Shown: positions 10,701 through 22,692 of the stretch, in pieces | Position numbering within the stretch: the stretch's first letter is position 1 | How the letters are laid out: each line of letters opens with the position of its first letter | NCBI RefSeq assembly: GCF_029227915.1 | Contig: NC_079879.1 | Coordinates: 18,910,001 to 18,974,000, forward strand | Length of the DNA: 64,000 nucleotides | Direction: 5' to 3' | Origin: Hydractinia symbiolongicarpus | Taxonomy: Eukaryota; Cnidaria; Hydrozoa; Anthoathecata; Hydractiniidae | Notes under the pieces: generated by a model | What the model saw: only the letters and a program-made list of their open reading frames with translations | Databases searched by the model: none | Told to the model about the DNA's origin: nothing | Made by a program: the position numbers and the translations under genes

Positions 10701-13700
10701 AACAGACAGTGCTATATTTTCTATTACATTTTTTTAAAAAATACAAAAAGTTGCCATACCATTATTTACATTCTCCAAATTTTTCTTCATGTTCTCCTCT
10801 TCATTCTCTTGATTATATTTGTCAAAAGAAAGCTTCAACAAAACCGGTAACTGATTGGCTACTGGAATACATCTAAAAATACAAAACAATCGTTTAACCT
10901 TACCTTTAATGCAATGATCAATTTTCGCATGGTTGAGTAAAACATTTTAAGAAGACTGGGCTCTAATCTTTGTTTCCCTTACATATAATGTTCGATTACA
11001 TATGCCGTAATAACTCCAACAATCCATCTTGTGCCATTTATTATCCCTTTCCAAATATAACCCATTCATTTACTACTAGAGAAGCGAATTGCCATTAATA
11101 TAAGCCTATATAAGCATTTCAGGGTTATACCACATAAATATAAGAAACCTGTAGAACAAGAAAAACCATCCAGTTTGATCACAAGATAGTGAAAAACTAG
11201 TTAATGATTCTAGTTTGAACTGTGGTTTTGATGAGATAGCAGTTTTAGTAACCTAATATATCAATTGTAGATTGCCATGGAAAACGAGCATTCTTAGGAG
11301 TCTATTTTCCTTTGATATTCATCTCGTGTAGAACCTGGGTATCTTAAAAAAAAATTTTTCTCTATTTTACAAATATGAATCACGAATCACGACATATCTT
11401 TTTCTTACCTTGTAGGACTGTATATAAAAGTGGAACAGGCTTCGTTCTTCTTACATTGATCTTTTCTGCAGAGAGACATGTTGCGGTCGCAATTTTTACC
11501 AGACAGTCTATTCACACACAAGCATTTAAAACCAGCCACTCGATAAAATTGTTTAGGACAGGAAAATGAAGCTAAAGAAAAGAACAAAACGTTTATAACT
11601 CAAAAATGAATTTTAAACTACACCTACTTCAATAGGCAGTGGAAACTACGTTTGAGACATAAAACATACAGATGAAGGCCGAACAAATGATGTGAACCAT
11701 TCGGTATTCTATTAGGAATTTTCGGGGGTGACAGGGGTTATTGGAGGTGGCAGGGGGCCATTGCACGGTTTAGTATTACCCGTTAATTTTATAGTAAATA
11801 TGTAATGAAGTGCTGCAGAAAAATTATTACAACAAAAAAGAGTTTACAAGCACATAACCAATCCAAACGCTCTTTTACCTGTTACATAGATGGGAATACT
11901 TCTGGTTATGGACAAAGGTATGAAACCGTTATCTTGGCAGGATATAGTAACATTGTACACACTTTGATTAGCATGGTCTAACTTCCGACCAGCCCTTAAA
12001 ACAATGTTAAATGCTCTTAATTTGAATGGACTGTGTGCGTCGAGGATTGAGCAGTTATGTGTTGAGTCAGCATCAACATCTAGAACCTGAAGAAGAAAAA
12101 TATTCAAATAATACCGATCTAAAACAACAGAAAGACTAGAATGCTAATGACATCATTATCACTTTCAGTTCAAAGCTCGTTTTTTAGAATGTTAGAGTAG
12201 TTTCATTTATTATTAGACAATTACATCACTATCGGACTAATCTCACTTCAGCTTTTAAATTTCCTTGACAATTGATCCGACATAAGTTTTAAGCACAACT
12301 TGCCGTAAAGTATAGTTCTCTCTCTCTTCTTAATACAAATTCTTATTTGGATGCATTTTGCATAAACTGAAAGGATTTAGGTGTATTTAATTGTTTAAAT
12401 TGCAAACATTTATCGCCTTATACTACAAAAATAATTAACTGTAATTCTACTCCTCAAAAACGAAACCAATGCTGGTCTTTTAACTTTAATAATACTTCTA
12501 ATGATAAGGACATCTAACTTTATAAAAAATTATATAAACACTTAAATACTTAAATATACATACCTCTAATTCACCTGCTAACGTATCTTTTTCACTACCC
12601 TCGTCAATTTTGTTGAGTCTAACCTTGATGTTATAAGGTGGTTCGTTTACATCCACAACTTTTAGCAAAAACCGTTTTACGTCGTATTCTCCTTTCGCAT
12701 CAGTTGCTTTCAACGCCAAATCGTACTGGTTTGCTGTTTCGTAGTCCAGTTTTTGCATCAACACTAAAGGTTATACCGCTCTAATTCAACAAACACATCA
12801 AACAGACAACATAGGTTGTTTATTAAAGAGTATAGATATTACCATGTCATGAACAAGCGAGTTTATTATAGGCTACATTTTGACAGCTACAGCTACAGGT
12901 GTCATTGACGGGAAATAACCTTAATCATCTTTGGCGATTCCGATCATTGCTCATCGATGACAGCTGTGGCCATCGAAACGTAGCCTACATTAAACTCGCT
13001 TGTTCGTTACACGATGTATATTAATATTAATAATATATTAATAATATGTATATTATTCAATGACAGTGAATGAAAAGTCTGTTTGAGGTGTTTTGTGACA
13101 GTGGTGACAATGATAATACTGACAACAATAAATCAAGCCTCTAGTATTTTATTACAATAAGGCAAGACAAAATATTATTTCTAAAATTTAGCTGATCATT
13201 GTAAAAACCACATCAATTAAAAATCTTCTTACCTATTTCAGCGTCACACTGCATTTTACCATTTCCAATGCCCTTACAGTCTGTTTTACCGAAGTTGAAA
13301 ATTTTATTTAACGATATGTTCTCAAACACTATTGTATCGTTATCATTGTCTGTTGCAGTGACTGTTCCAATAACAGAACCTGTAGGTGTGTTCTCAGAAA
13401 CAGGTTTTATGTTAATCACAATATTTACTGGTGGTGAATTCAAGTTTTTTCTTTCTATAAACAATTCTTTTACCGTTGAGGCTGGCATTGTGTCTTTATC
13501 AGTACACACAATAGACACTTTGTGAAAAGAGTCTGGCCCTTCTGGAAATTTTTTTGTCAGTACTAACAAACTGCCATTCGATATGGTAAAGTGTTGATTT
13601 ACTAGAGAATCTTTCAAGGTCCATACAAACATAGTAGAAGATCTCACAGGCGGCAGGATATCATAATCGATTGCTGACAGATTGCCAATAACACTTCCAA

Positions 13701-16700
13701 CAGGAGTTAAATCGGTGAAAATGTAAGAAGATATCTCAATATCTTTGGGAGGATCATTTACATTCAAAATTTTAATAGTAAACAAAGCTTCTGTGTTCAA
13801 CTTTGGGTCAGTTGCATCTGTTGCTCTAATTTTCACATCGATTGTAGTATCACTCAAAGATTTAATGGTGAACACCTTTGAATTTTGTAGGAAATTTCGA
13901 TTTACTATAAAGCTGTTTACTCCTTCTGAGCTCTCTATACTGAATACTACAGTTGATGGATACACTGCAGATAATAATCCCACATTACTGTGAATAGGGG
14001 AATGTTCTAGGATGCTGCTATTAGAGATCTGTAAATTCTTGGGCGGGTCTTTAAATCGACGACAATAATAGGTTTGATATACACTGCTATGAACGTCCCA
14101 TTTTCCAGATCCATTAAAAATGCACTTAATTTCTAATTCAACGTTGTTAAAATTAACTGATTGCAAACTTTCACCAAATTTTTCATTCGCTACACTATTA
14201 ATCGTGGCTAAACCATATCCTGATGGGCACTGAAAACGACAACTTTGATTAAAGAAACTGCCTTTTGGACAAGAAACAGTAACATTATTACAAACAGCTC
14301 CAAGGTGGTCAATGTAAGTATTAGCAGGACATTTTGCAAGTACAAGATCTTGACAAGGGTAGGGGATGCATGTTTTACCATCTGAATCTAAGTAATAACC
14401 TTCACGGCACCGGCAGTCGTAACTACCTAACGTATTTGTGCATATCTGACTACAGCCGCCAATGTTCAAAGCACATTCATCAATATCGTGGCAAAACTTT
14501 CCACTTGCTAAAAAAGATTAATTAAAATTAAACTTATTTTGCAATAGAGTTAATATGATGATCAGTAGACGTGGGACCAGGTTTAGACTGTGACAAAAGT
14601 AGCATATAGTTAATCATGAGTAAAAACTTTAAAAAGCTTTTATTTGTTAACAACAGTGAAACAACATAATTTACACAATTTGCTACATTTTATCTCACTT
14701 ATTAGCAACCATTACACATCATTTAATTGCATTAGCAGCATGGTTAGTTTTCAGCTCAGGCTCATCGTCATTTCGACGTTGTTTTTTAAGTGGCTTAAAA
14801 CAATTACTTTTAAACGTACTATATTGACAAACTGCGGAAAAATGTGCAAATTTGATTGATCTCTTATTTTAACCTTGCCATAAATTATTCATGATAATAT
14901 AGTAATTTTGTTTTTACACACAACTACTACAACTACTTATCACTCATAAAAAAAGTTTGAACCACAAACATTAATTTTTTTAAAAGCTTCCATTCGCAAA
15001 AATAAGACCCCATTTTGCAAAAAACCCTTTAAATAGGAAAAAATTGGTTATGCAGAGAAAATATATTCAGACATATTTTCTTCCCTTATAATAAAACTAC
15101 ATGAAAATCACATATTTCAAAAAAATGACTGAAGTCAGCTCATAGCTCCCTCCAGTAAATTTATACACACTGTTAAAGTCATATGATCACAACAAAATGC
15201 AATGAGAACACCTTTTACTGAACATGTTAAAATTAATCAAGTATCCAAAGACACACAGGCTCCGTCCATACATTAAAAATCATTTATTCTTTTCTTACCT
15301 GCATCTAAGTTATATCCTTTGTCACATGAGCAGCTCCCATCTCTGCTATTACAGGTTTGTTCACAATCGTTTTTCAGTTTTCCACACTCTTTTGTTTGAC
15401 AACTATTTGGATATAGGTCACAGTTATTACATCGGGAACAAAAAATATTATTATATTCCCGATGTCTTGTTATGAAGCCAGTTACGCATAAGTTTGCATT
15501 GTTGCATGGTGAAAACTCACCCCACTTATTCCACTTGTCTAAAAGTTAAAAATATAAGACTGTTGATTACTAGTGGTAGGAGATTTTCGGAATTTTATGA
15601 CATCAGCACTGCTTATTCAAAAATATATTTTTAGAAATTTGGTGAACTGTTGCATCTATTGTTCACAGCTTGAAACTCTGACCAAAATAATGTATAGGAT
15701 CACGTGGGTTTTTTTCAATGAATGGTTAAGGTTTTAATTTTTTCGCTGACTGCAGCAAAAACCCACTAACGTTTAAAAAATATTTTGTTTAGAAATTCAC
15801 CAACCTTGTTATGTGAAGCTTAAAGCACTGATCAAGAAAATGTACAGCACCATGTCCTTTCAAAGAACTTTTACAAAGATATAGAGGTTTAACAATTGTT
15901 TGATGACATTATCAACCTGTCATTTCCGAATTGGATGTGTTGACCAAGCTTTAGAAAAATTGGTCTTTTTTGGGTGGTCACTAGTTACTATCGGTGAGAA
16001 TATCTCAGTTATTTCCAGCCGTTTACAAATTATTTAGTGTCCATATTATTGACTGAGACAATAAAAAAAGAGACTGGTTGGACAGCAAGAAAAGTGAAAG
16101 AAATCATAAATAGTACAGAAAAGATTTTATTAGATTGCTGTGATCTGATTGGTTGATTTCAATCCTCTTATTATCTCCACAACTAAAAAAGTCAAAGATG
16201 ATTACAATTGCCCGTTGATGAAAGCTTTTGCTGGTGAAATTTAGCCTAGAATAAACTTGCTTGTTCATGACATTAAATATTGCACACAAAAAATTTCCAA
16301 AGAGAGAGAAATGTCTTACTACCTTTGTTGCCCAAATTAGATGTGCCTAAAATTGATATATTGATATCTAAATTGTCCAGGATCAGCCTTTGGTAAAATT
16401 AAGAAGGAACAATTTTTTTCTTTCCTCGTGACAATAATGAATCTGATAAAAACTTCTTTGTACCGGGCGTATAAAAATATTTGTGTGCACCAGAACTTTT
16501 TAGGTAATGATAATATTTACCAGCTTTCTATAATTGTACATTTTTTTATTTTATTTAACATTGTTGAAGGAAATAATCTTAGTAACCCCTTTTTTAGCCA
16601 TTCAAGCAGATGGATCTTTTAGGTAATATTTGGCAATTTTTTTTTGTATACTTAATATAATCCCTTTTTTTGACATTTTATAAATTCAGAGCACAAAAAA

Positions 16701-19090
16701 TTAGGGTGAAGGTTATTAACCCTATTATACCTGACCATTTTTGGCCCTTGTAACCCTGGGGGGGCACAAAGTGCCCACAGGTCATAGATCCTGAACCACT
16801 TATGCTTAGGTGATGAAACCTGGCACAGTTGTATAATGTCTTAGTACAAACTCATTCCAAATAAAAAAAATTGATGACGTCATAAGGATTAGATATGATG
16901 TCATATATATGACTAATTTTCTGGTCCTGATAATATAAAATTTGTGGTCTGCATTAGATACACGTTGTGGTTTGTATCCTTGGTAACACAAAAACATTCA
17001 TTAGCACATATAAAACTATTTTAAAACAAAACAACGCAACAAAACTGTTTTATATTGACTTGCTGAAAAAAATTCTAAAAAAAACAAACATGTTATCAAA
17101 AATGGTGGGAAATTCCAGGAAATTGAAATTTCTCTTAAAAATTTTTTTTGCCGGAGTCTATAATAAAAGTTACGAAAAGTCACCAAATTTCAACATTCAA
17201 TGTCATGCACAAAAAAAGATATGCCCAATTGAAATTGCCCTAGGTATAATAGAGTTAGTTCGTAGGTAGGTATAATAGTTTGTTCATCCTTAAACTATTA
17301 AAAAACATCAAAGAAGAAGACAAGAAAGTTTAATAAATATATTTTATAAAAAAAAAAGAAAATTAAGAAGTATTATTTTTTCGAATTAAAATAACAAAAT
17401 TTTATGAATTTACTATTTATTACAAGAACTAATATATCAATAACACAGAATAACACAGACATATATGTCATAGGAATAAACAGTTCCTAATAAAATTGCC
17501 CTATTATAATGAGATAATTCTGTATGTCTGTCTGTGACATTTACAAGAGAATGTTTTTACATCTCATTTTTCTATCCACAAATTAGCACCTTGTTCACGT
17601 TAATACAATAGTTTGACGTCAGTGACTTAATTATGGTTATTTTATTTATAGGTGTTTTAAGCTTTATATGATAGAGAAAATAGGTTAAAGAATTTCTATA
17701 AAAACTATTTGGACAATAAAAGGCAAATTTTCAAACCCTTATATCTCCTCAACCATTTAGATGCTACATGAGTTAACAAATTTCTGAAAATAATTTTTAT
17801 GTATATAAACATAAATTCAAATGATGAATCTTTTCCATTCGAATTTTCCTAGTGGATTTTTCCACAGGATTAGCAACTAGCAATAAAATAAAGCAAACAA
17901 CTATAATCTCCACATGTTTGAGGATGAACAAACTGATAGCTTTATGGACAGTTTACATAGTAATATGTAATTTTTTTTCATGAAAAATACAAATTGCACC
18001 AGGATACCTATGTAACTAGAAAATAATAGACTACAGATAAGTAAAAATTAAGAAGTCAAAATTGCTAACGAGGCAAATTCTACGTAAATAAAATAATTTA
18101 TGATACAAGAAGGTATATGTTTAGATTTTACAATATCTAACGCTTGACTGCACAGCATTCATAACAAGACTAAAGGTATAACAATAATGGATGCAACTAC
18201 TCACATTTTATAAGAATATATATATATCGAAAATGGAGAAATTGGTTTAAAACTAAAAAACAGTATTTCGTTTCACAAATTGTACATTCTGAGCTGCATA
18301 TTCAAACCCAGACAGATTATTAATGTTCATAGATACATGCACTGTTATGTTGAACCTATTTTGTGTTGCTTTGTAACTTTTGGAAAGCTAAATTTAAAAC
18401 AAACATTGAATTGTTCTTTGTCCTTTGAATATGATGTAATTTGCAAATACCTACAATCACCTTTAGGCGGATTGAATTTTATAAATTTGAATTCTACAAC
18501 AGTTTTTTTTTTAAGGAATCAAGAAATCCTAGCTACATTTTTTGTTTAAAATCTCTGACATCATTTCTTCAGCTATTTCAGGTTGGTACAAATAAGTTTG
18601 GATACCAAAAAATGTAAATTTCATACCAATGGTAAAGCAGACTGTAAGTTATATAATTCCCTTAAGGATCTTAATAAAATTTCTCACATTATTCCAACAG
18701 ACCTAAGAAATTTCTGAGAGTGACTCGATTCCATAGACGCAGTTCAGTACGACTTATCTGTACCACTGCAACCCAACTCGGTGACACACATAGTGTAACG
18801 GAAACATAAAGAAAAAAGTTACCAGGCTACAGAAAATGATATCTTTAAAAAAAAGTATGATTTTCCTGATCTTTTTTTATAGTTGGTCAACAGAATATTT
18901 TTAGTATGTATACAAATTAGGACATAGTATATAAATTAATCAATTTATTTAACAAAAATATGCTTAAAGAGATCAGCTAAAACAAAAACTTACCACTGTC
19001 TGAACTTGCACAGTCACATTGCTGACAACTATGAAAATCTCGTAGCAATATGTATATTGTCACACAATACCTCAATATACCAAGCATCAT
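7720..19090 (-). CDS. EGF/cadherin-repeat transmembrane receptor with phosphotyrosine-docking tail
   Basis: Ten exons join in one frame to 1141 residues: 18994-19090, 15299-15538, 13233-14507, 12564-12763, 11879-12086, 11409-11571, 10760-10872, 9750-10141, 8909-9055 and 7720-8310, all with GT-AG sites. Residues 1-20 look like a signal peptide. Then come a WGEFSPC thrombospondin-1-like start and a Cys-rich EGF-like segment, a calcium-binding EGF (DIDEC, about 119-160), a Cys-rich sushi-like region to about 261, and three to four cadherin-like repeats (NVNDPP at 361-366, DVNEPP in exon 4). A further EGF-like exon and a single helix near 871-889 follow. The tail has two NPxY sites (Y970, Y1008) and three NEYTxV/I motifs exactly 20 residues apart (Y1047, Y1067, Y1087). 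I infer an adhesion or signalling receptor that recruits PTB or SH2 proteins. I do not recognise a named orthologue. Small exons could be missing in the 3.4-kb first intron. Confidence 0.8.
9146..9497 (-). mobile_element. tRNA-derived SINE
   Basis: On the minus strand a tRNA-like head occupies 9497-9430. It has an A-box-like TAGATTAGTGGTTATAGC and a perfect B box, GGTTCGATTCC, and the acceptor ends GCCGT and ACGGC can pair. A body of about 260 bp follows, ending in an ATCT tetranucleotide tail at 9147-9166. That layout (pol III promoter head, unrelated body, simple repeat tail) is a tRNA-derived SINE. It sits in intron 8 of the receptor gene, in the same orientation. The exact 3' limit is approximate. 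Confidence 0.75.
9514..9651 (+). mobile_element. Short Helitron-like element, 138 bp
   Basis: The element begins TCTATATTATAATACCCG after an A. It ends with a perfect hairpin (CCCGTGGA, TTTC loop, TCCACGGG) about 8 nt before a terminal CTAG, followed by T. TC at the 5' end, a hairpin then CTRR at the 3' end, and insertion between A and T are the hallmarks of Helitrons. No coding sequence is present. Related copies occur at 63241-63389, 52895-53027 and, decayed, at 7290, 17500 and 37995. Confidence 0.75.
12843..13016. mobile_element. MITE with ~37-bp terminal inverted repeats
   Basis: The left arm 12843-12880 contains GAACAAGCGAGTTTATTATA and GGCTAC. The reverse complement of 12979-13016 contains GAACAAGCGAGTTTAATGTA and GGCTAC. 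There is no coding capacity. It lies in an intron of the receptor gene. A related partial copy with one arm lies at about 16230-16275 in another intron of the same gene. Confidence 0.65.
16720..17254. mobile_element. TTAA-flanked MITE, piggyBac-type, 535 bp
   Basis: The left end is TTAA then CCCTATTATACCT. The right end reads AGGTATAATAGAG followed by TTAG, a one-base change from TTAA. Termini beginning CCC at a TTAA target are typical of piggyBac-related elements. A GC palindrome (GGGGGGCACAAAGTGCCC) lies close to the left end. It has no transposase and sits in the first intron of the receptor gene. Confidence 0.6.
17500..17880 (+). mobile_element. Decayed Helitron-like element
   Basis: The left part (CTATTATAATGAG, then CTGTATGTCTGTCTGTGAC) resembles the 5' end of the short Helitron family. 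The right end has an imperfect hairpin (CCTAGTGGATTTTTCCACAGG) followed by ATTAGCAACTAG. The interior is longer than in the 138-bp copies, and the base after CTAG is C rather than T, so it is an old or modified copy. Confidence 0.45.
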
Positions 19091-21860
19091 TGTTTTAGTT
19101 ATTTATATACATATACTAAAAATATAAACGTACAATTTATATTCGAACACAATTTTCACTAGAGCACTCCCTCTTTTTTATGGAAAAAATCTTACGATAT
19201 TTTGGTTGTATAATATTAATTATTAACTAAAGAAATTAGAATTAGCACAATAGAGCTCACAGTTATACAAAAAAATGTAATAGCAACAACAAAACTAAAC
19301 AGCTGTACTTTTTTGTGAATGAAACTTCCTACTAGTGAGTAAGCCCTTTCTAGACATGTGCTATTAAAACAAAAGCTGAACATAAGATTTATATATACAA
19401 ATCTTTAAATATGTAATAATTTTTTAAGAGTAGCTATAAAGATGAATTTCAACTTAATTTATTCAATTTACAGATATTGACAAAATTCAATCTTTAAAAG
19501 GTATTATGCTTTGAATTAGGGGCTGGTATATTTTGTTCAAAATAATAGATTGAGTATCTTCAACTTTTTAAATCAGAAATTATTTGCTGTCGAAAGAGTA
19601 GTCTAAAACAAAAAGGAATTGAAATTGTTGCTAAAATCTTCAAATTTTCACAATTTCTACTCAAGTTGTCAACACATCGTTCACATAGACTACATTATAT
19701 AATATATGTTTTACTTTATTTTATCTCTATAATGAATTATATACTTAATGCTTGAAATGAAACGTTTAGTGCCAAATGGTTTATTCATTGGGATAATCAC
19801 AAAATTATTTACGTCAATGCTGTGATGTCATCTCCTGATAATATTCTTATACATAGTGAGAAAATTTTGTGTCACACACCATGTGACCATTTGGCATGTT
19901 TTATAGATGAAGATGTGAAATCTCTTACTTTCTTCATTTTTTACATGCTCTGTGCTCTTATATTTCCAAAGGCTTTTTACAGTTAACCTTTTAAAAAAAA
20001 TTACAAAACTTTCTTTATAATGATATAAAATAAAAAAAATAGTGTCACATAAGAAATTGAGTAAAAATATGTAAAAATAAAACAATAAGTTTTAAATTTC
20101 AAATTTCCACACACTAGTAATTATATATATCGGCTATATATATATTATACATAATTTTTAGGCAAATGGGTTTTGTTCAGCACTCAAAGTTGCTTAACCA
20201 TTATTTAAGATAAGAATTTATAGAATAAATAATAATAAGAATTTATATGATTTTTATCAGTGAAAATAGATGAAATTACAATTCTACATTTTTAAAAAAA
20301 CAGCTTTTAGTTGTTCCACATTGGTTGGTTGCTTATTTAAAAAGTGTAAGGCATTTAGAACTTGTTACTCTCAAGTCTCCAATAGTACTCCAAATGCTAA
20401 TTATTTTGTGTTATAAAACTTATACTTGCTATTGCTTGCTATTGCTTTAAAAATATTTTGTTAGCTTTAACCATTTAACAACATTTCCAATCCCCTTGAC
20501 TATTTCAACCCCTACAATTGACATTCCAGAAATTGTCCAACCCTCTGTTATTATGGAGGCTCAAAAATCTAATTCATTCCAGCACTTGGCAATTACCAAT
20601 TACAATGCTGGTTGATTAAAAAGGTAGGCAGGCAAATTGTGATCCAAGTTAGCAGAGTGTTAGCTAAAAAATTCAAATTGACATTGTCACAAGTTTTTCA
20701 GATAACAGCCTGTGGCAATTTCCAGAGAAAAAAATATAAAATTCTATTGTCTCAAATGTCGGGAAACAGCTCTGTTGGAGTTTGTAACACTAAACAAAAA
20801 TTTCAAGTCATTTTGTGTTTTCTAATTCAATCTGTTACCATTTTTAATTTTTAAATTGTCTGCTGCTGTACCTTTTTATTTTTTTAACTCACCTGCTTTT
20901 ATTTTAAAAATCCTTGCACACAACATACCTGATGTGACCAAGGCAAATAAAAGTAAAATCAAATGATCTACCTAGCCACACCAGGCATCAATATATAAAA
21001 TGATAAAAAGAACCAAACAAGATATAGTGAAGCCATGCAACAAAAGTCAATTATGGCTAAGTGTACTTTACTGTTACGTGCCTTGCAAATAAAAAATTAA
21101 AATTGACATGCAATGAATAAATTTGGGATGGCATTATCAGTTGAGCTTCAAGAAACAAACACATAAGGAATTGGCGTCTAACAGAAAAAATAAGACTAGC
21201 TAACACCCGGGCTAGATTCACAGCTTCAATATGCCAGCCGGCCCTTGTGTTCTCCAACATACCACCCTGAAGAAGGGATTGTTTTGATAGTTACATAAAA
21301 TTCACATATGAGGCTGCGATATCTAGTTTTATTACGACTTTTATGAGATATAGTTTGTTAGGCAAAGGAAAGGGTAGCTAGCTGAACAGATTTCCATTGT
21401 AGCCAAGTTTTTCTAAAAAAAACATTAAAATTTTCAATAATAAATTTACTTTTTTCCCTTTGCCAGCTAGTTAACTTCAGGGCTAAAGTAACCTATATAG
21501 CTAGTGTTATTATAGATAGAGAATAATCACCTCCTCTTCCCCTCCCCCTAAAAAATGCACCTAAAATAAATGATAACAGATATTGAACGAGTTGAATATA
21601 TTTTACAGGTTGTTATCAGACTATTATCTTATTTTGACTGTACATGTTAAGAACGTTAATCAGGTGCATTTTGTAAAGAAATGTTAGGTACCTCAAAAAA
21701 CAATTCCCGCCAGTGTTTTCAAATAAACTTGTGTTTGTTTATATTCTCCAGCCTGTTTCTAAGAACTTGGATAAAAAGCGGAATGAATGCTTGTATCTTT
21801 TCGGCGGCGAATATTTTTATAATTTACAGAACAATAAAATGACGTCACAATAACCAAACA
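19091..21860. other. Intergenic stretch between the receptor gene and the RAG1-like transposon
   Basis: No coding exon or RNA gene is recognisable. It would contain the promoter of the receptor gene near 19100-19400, but no strong core motif stands out. A CRE-like TGACGTCA occurs at about 21840, just outside the transposon. Confidence 0.4.
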
Positions 21861-21864
21861 TCGC

Positions 21865-21901
21865 CACGGCTGTTTCAGAGCGGAAACTAAGACTGCGCAT
21901 G
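21865..21901 (+). repeat. Left terminal inverted repeat of the RAG1-like transposon
   Basis: Block 1 (14 bp) is at 21865-21878, then a 2-bp spacer, then block 2 (21 bp, starting CGGAAACT and ending GCGCATG) at 21881-21901. TCGC at 21861-21864 is the target duplication. Confidence 0.8.
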
Positions 21902-22692
21902 CGTCAATAATTACGGCCACGTTGAGGCGCAAGATGGCGGGCGCAAATAAAAACAATCATGATAAATAAGTAACTAACTTTTTGAAATCGCTTTTGCATG
22001 ATAGAATCTATTTCAGTGGATTTAATTTAGTTTTTTAAAGCATTTCAACACGCTGGAAGCTAAATCTTTCTTTTACCTTTGCGACAAGCATGCTGTTGGA
22101 GTAATACTGTGGCAGTTTTGAAGGCATACTTTTTTTTGTTAAAATTAACATGGCAACTTGTTCCAACTAATTTTTGGTTTTGTGGACGTTGCGAAGTTAT
22201 GTGGCTGGTGTATTATATATTTTTGGAAAGCTGAAAGGCTCATCTACAAGGTAAGAAAAACGAAAAAACTGTATCAGTACTTCTGAAAGAATGCTAGAGC
22301 GCTGAATTCTGGCAATAAAAGTTAGTGTAAAACCTGAAAATTTTAACTCCCTCTTTGACATAATCTACTGTATGATTTATTGTAGGCATTAAAACTGTTG
22401 TAGTTTACTAAGCTAATATTTCACAGAATAACAACACTAAACAACATTCTATATAAACAATTCTGTAACTCTAAATAAGGTTTCTGCGTCTCATACACTA
22501 CTAACGTAAGCTCGACAAAAAGTCAAATAAAAATGAACTATGCATGTAGTAAGCTAATTAACTGTTCAATTCTTTTTCTTTCTAGACCAGCTGATCCACC
22601 TTTGAAATAATGCAAAGACTAAAGGAGCTTGCAAAGTAATGCTAATATGCAGTTAAAGATATAACTAGCTATCTAAGCTGTAAGTCTAAAAG

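Noticed and set aside
7720-19090. Hydroid allorecognition (Alr-like) receptor
   Set aside because: The tail has ITIM-like tyrosines, but the ectodomain is EGF/cadherin-like and no immunoglobulin-type domain is seen.
21902-22692. Possible RAG2-like or second gene in the transposon
   Set aside because: A donor near 22255 and an acceptor near 22585 exist on the plus strand, but joined frames stop at once and no kelch-like sequence is visible.
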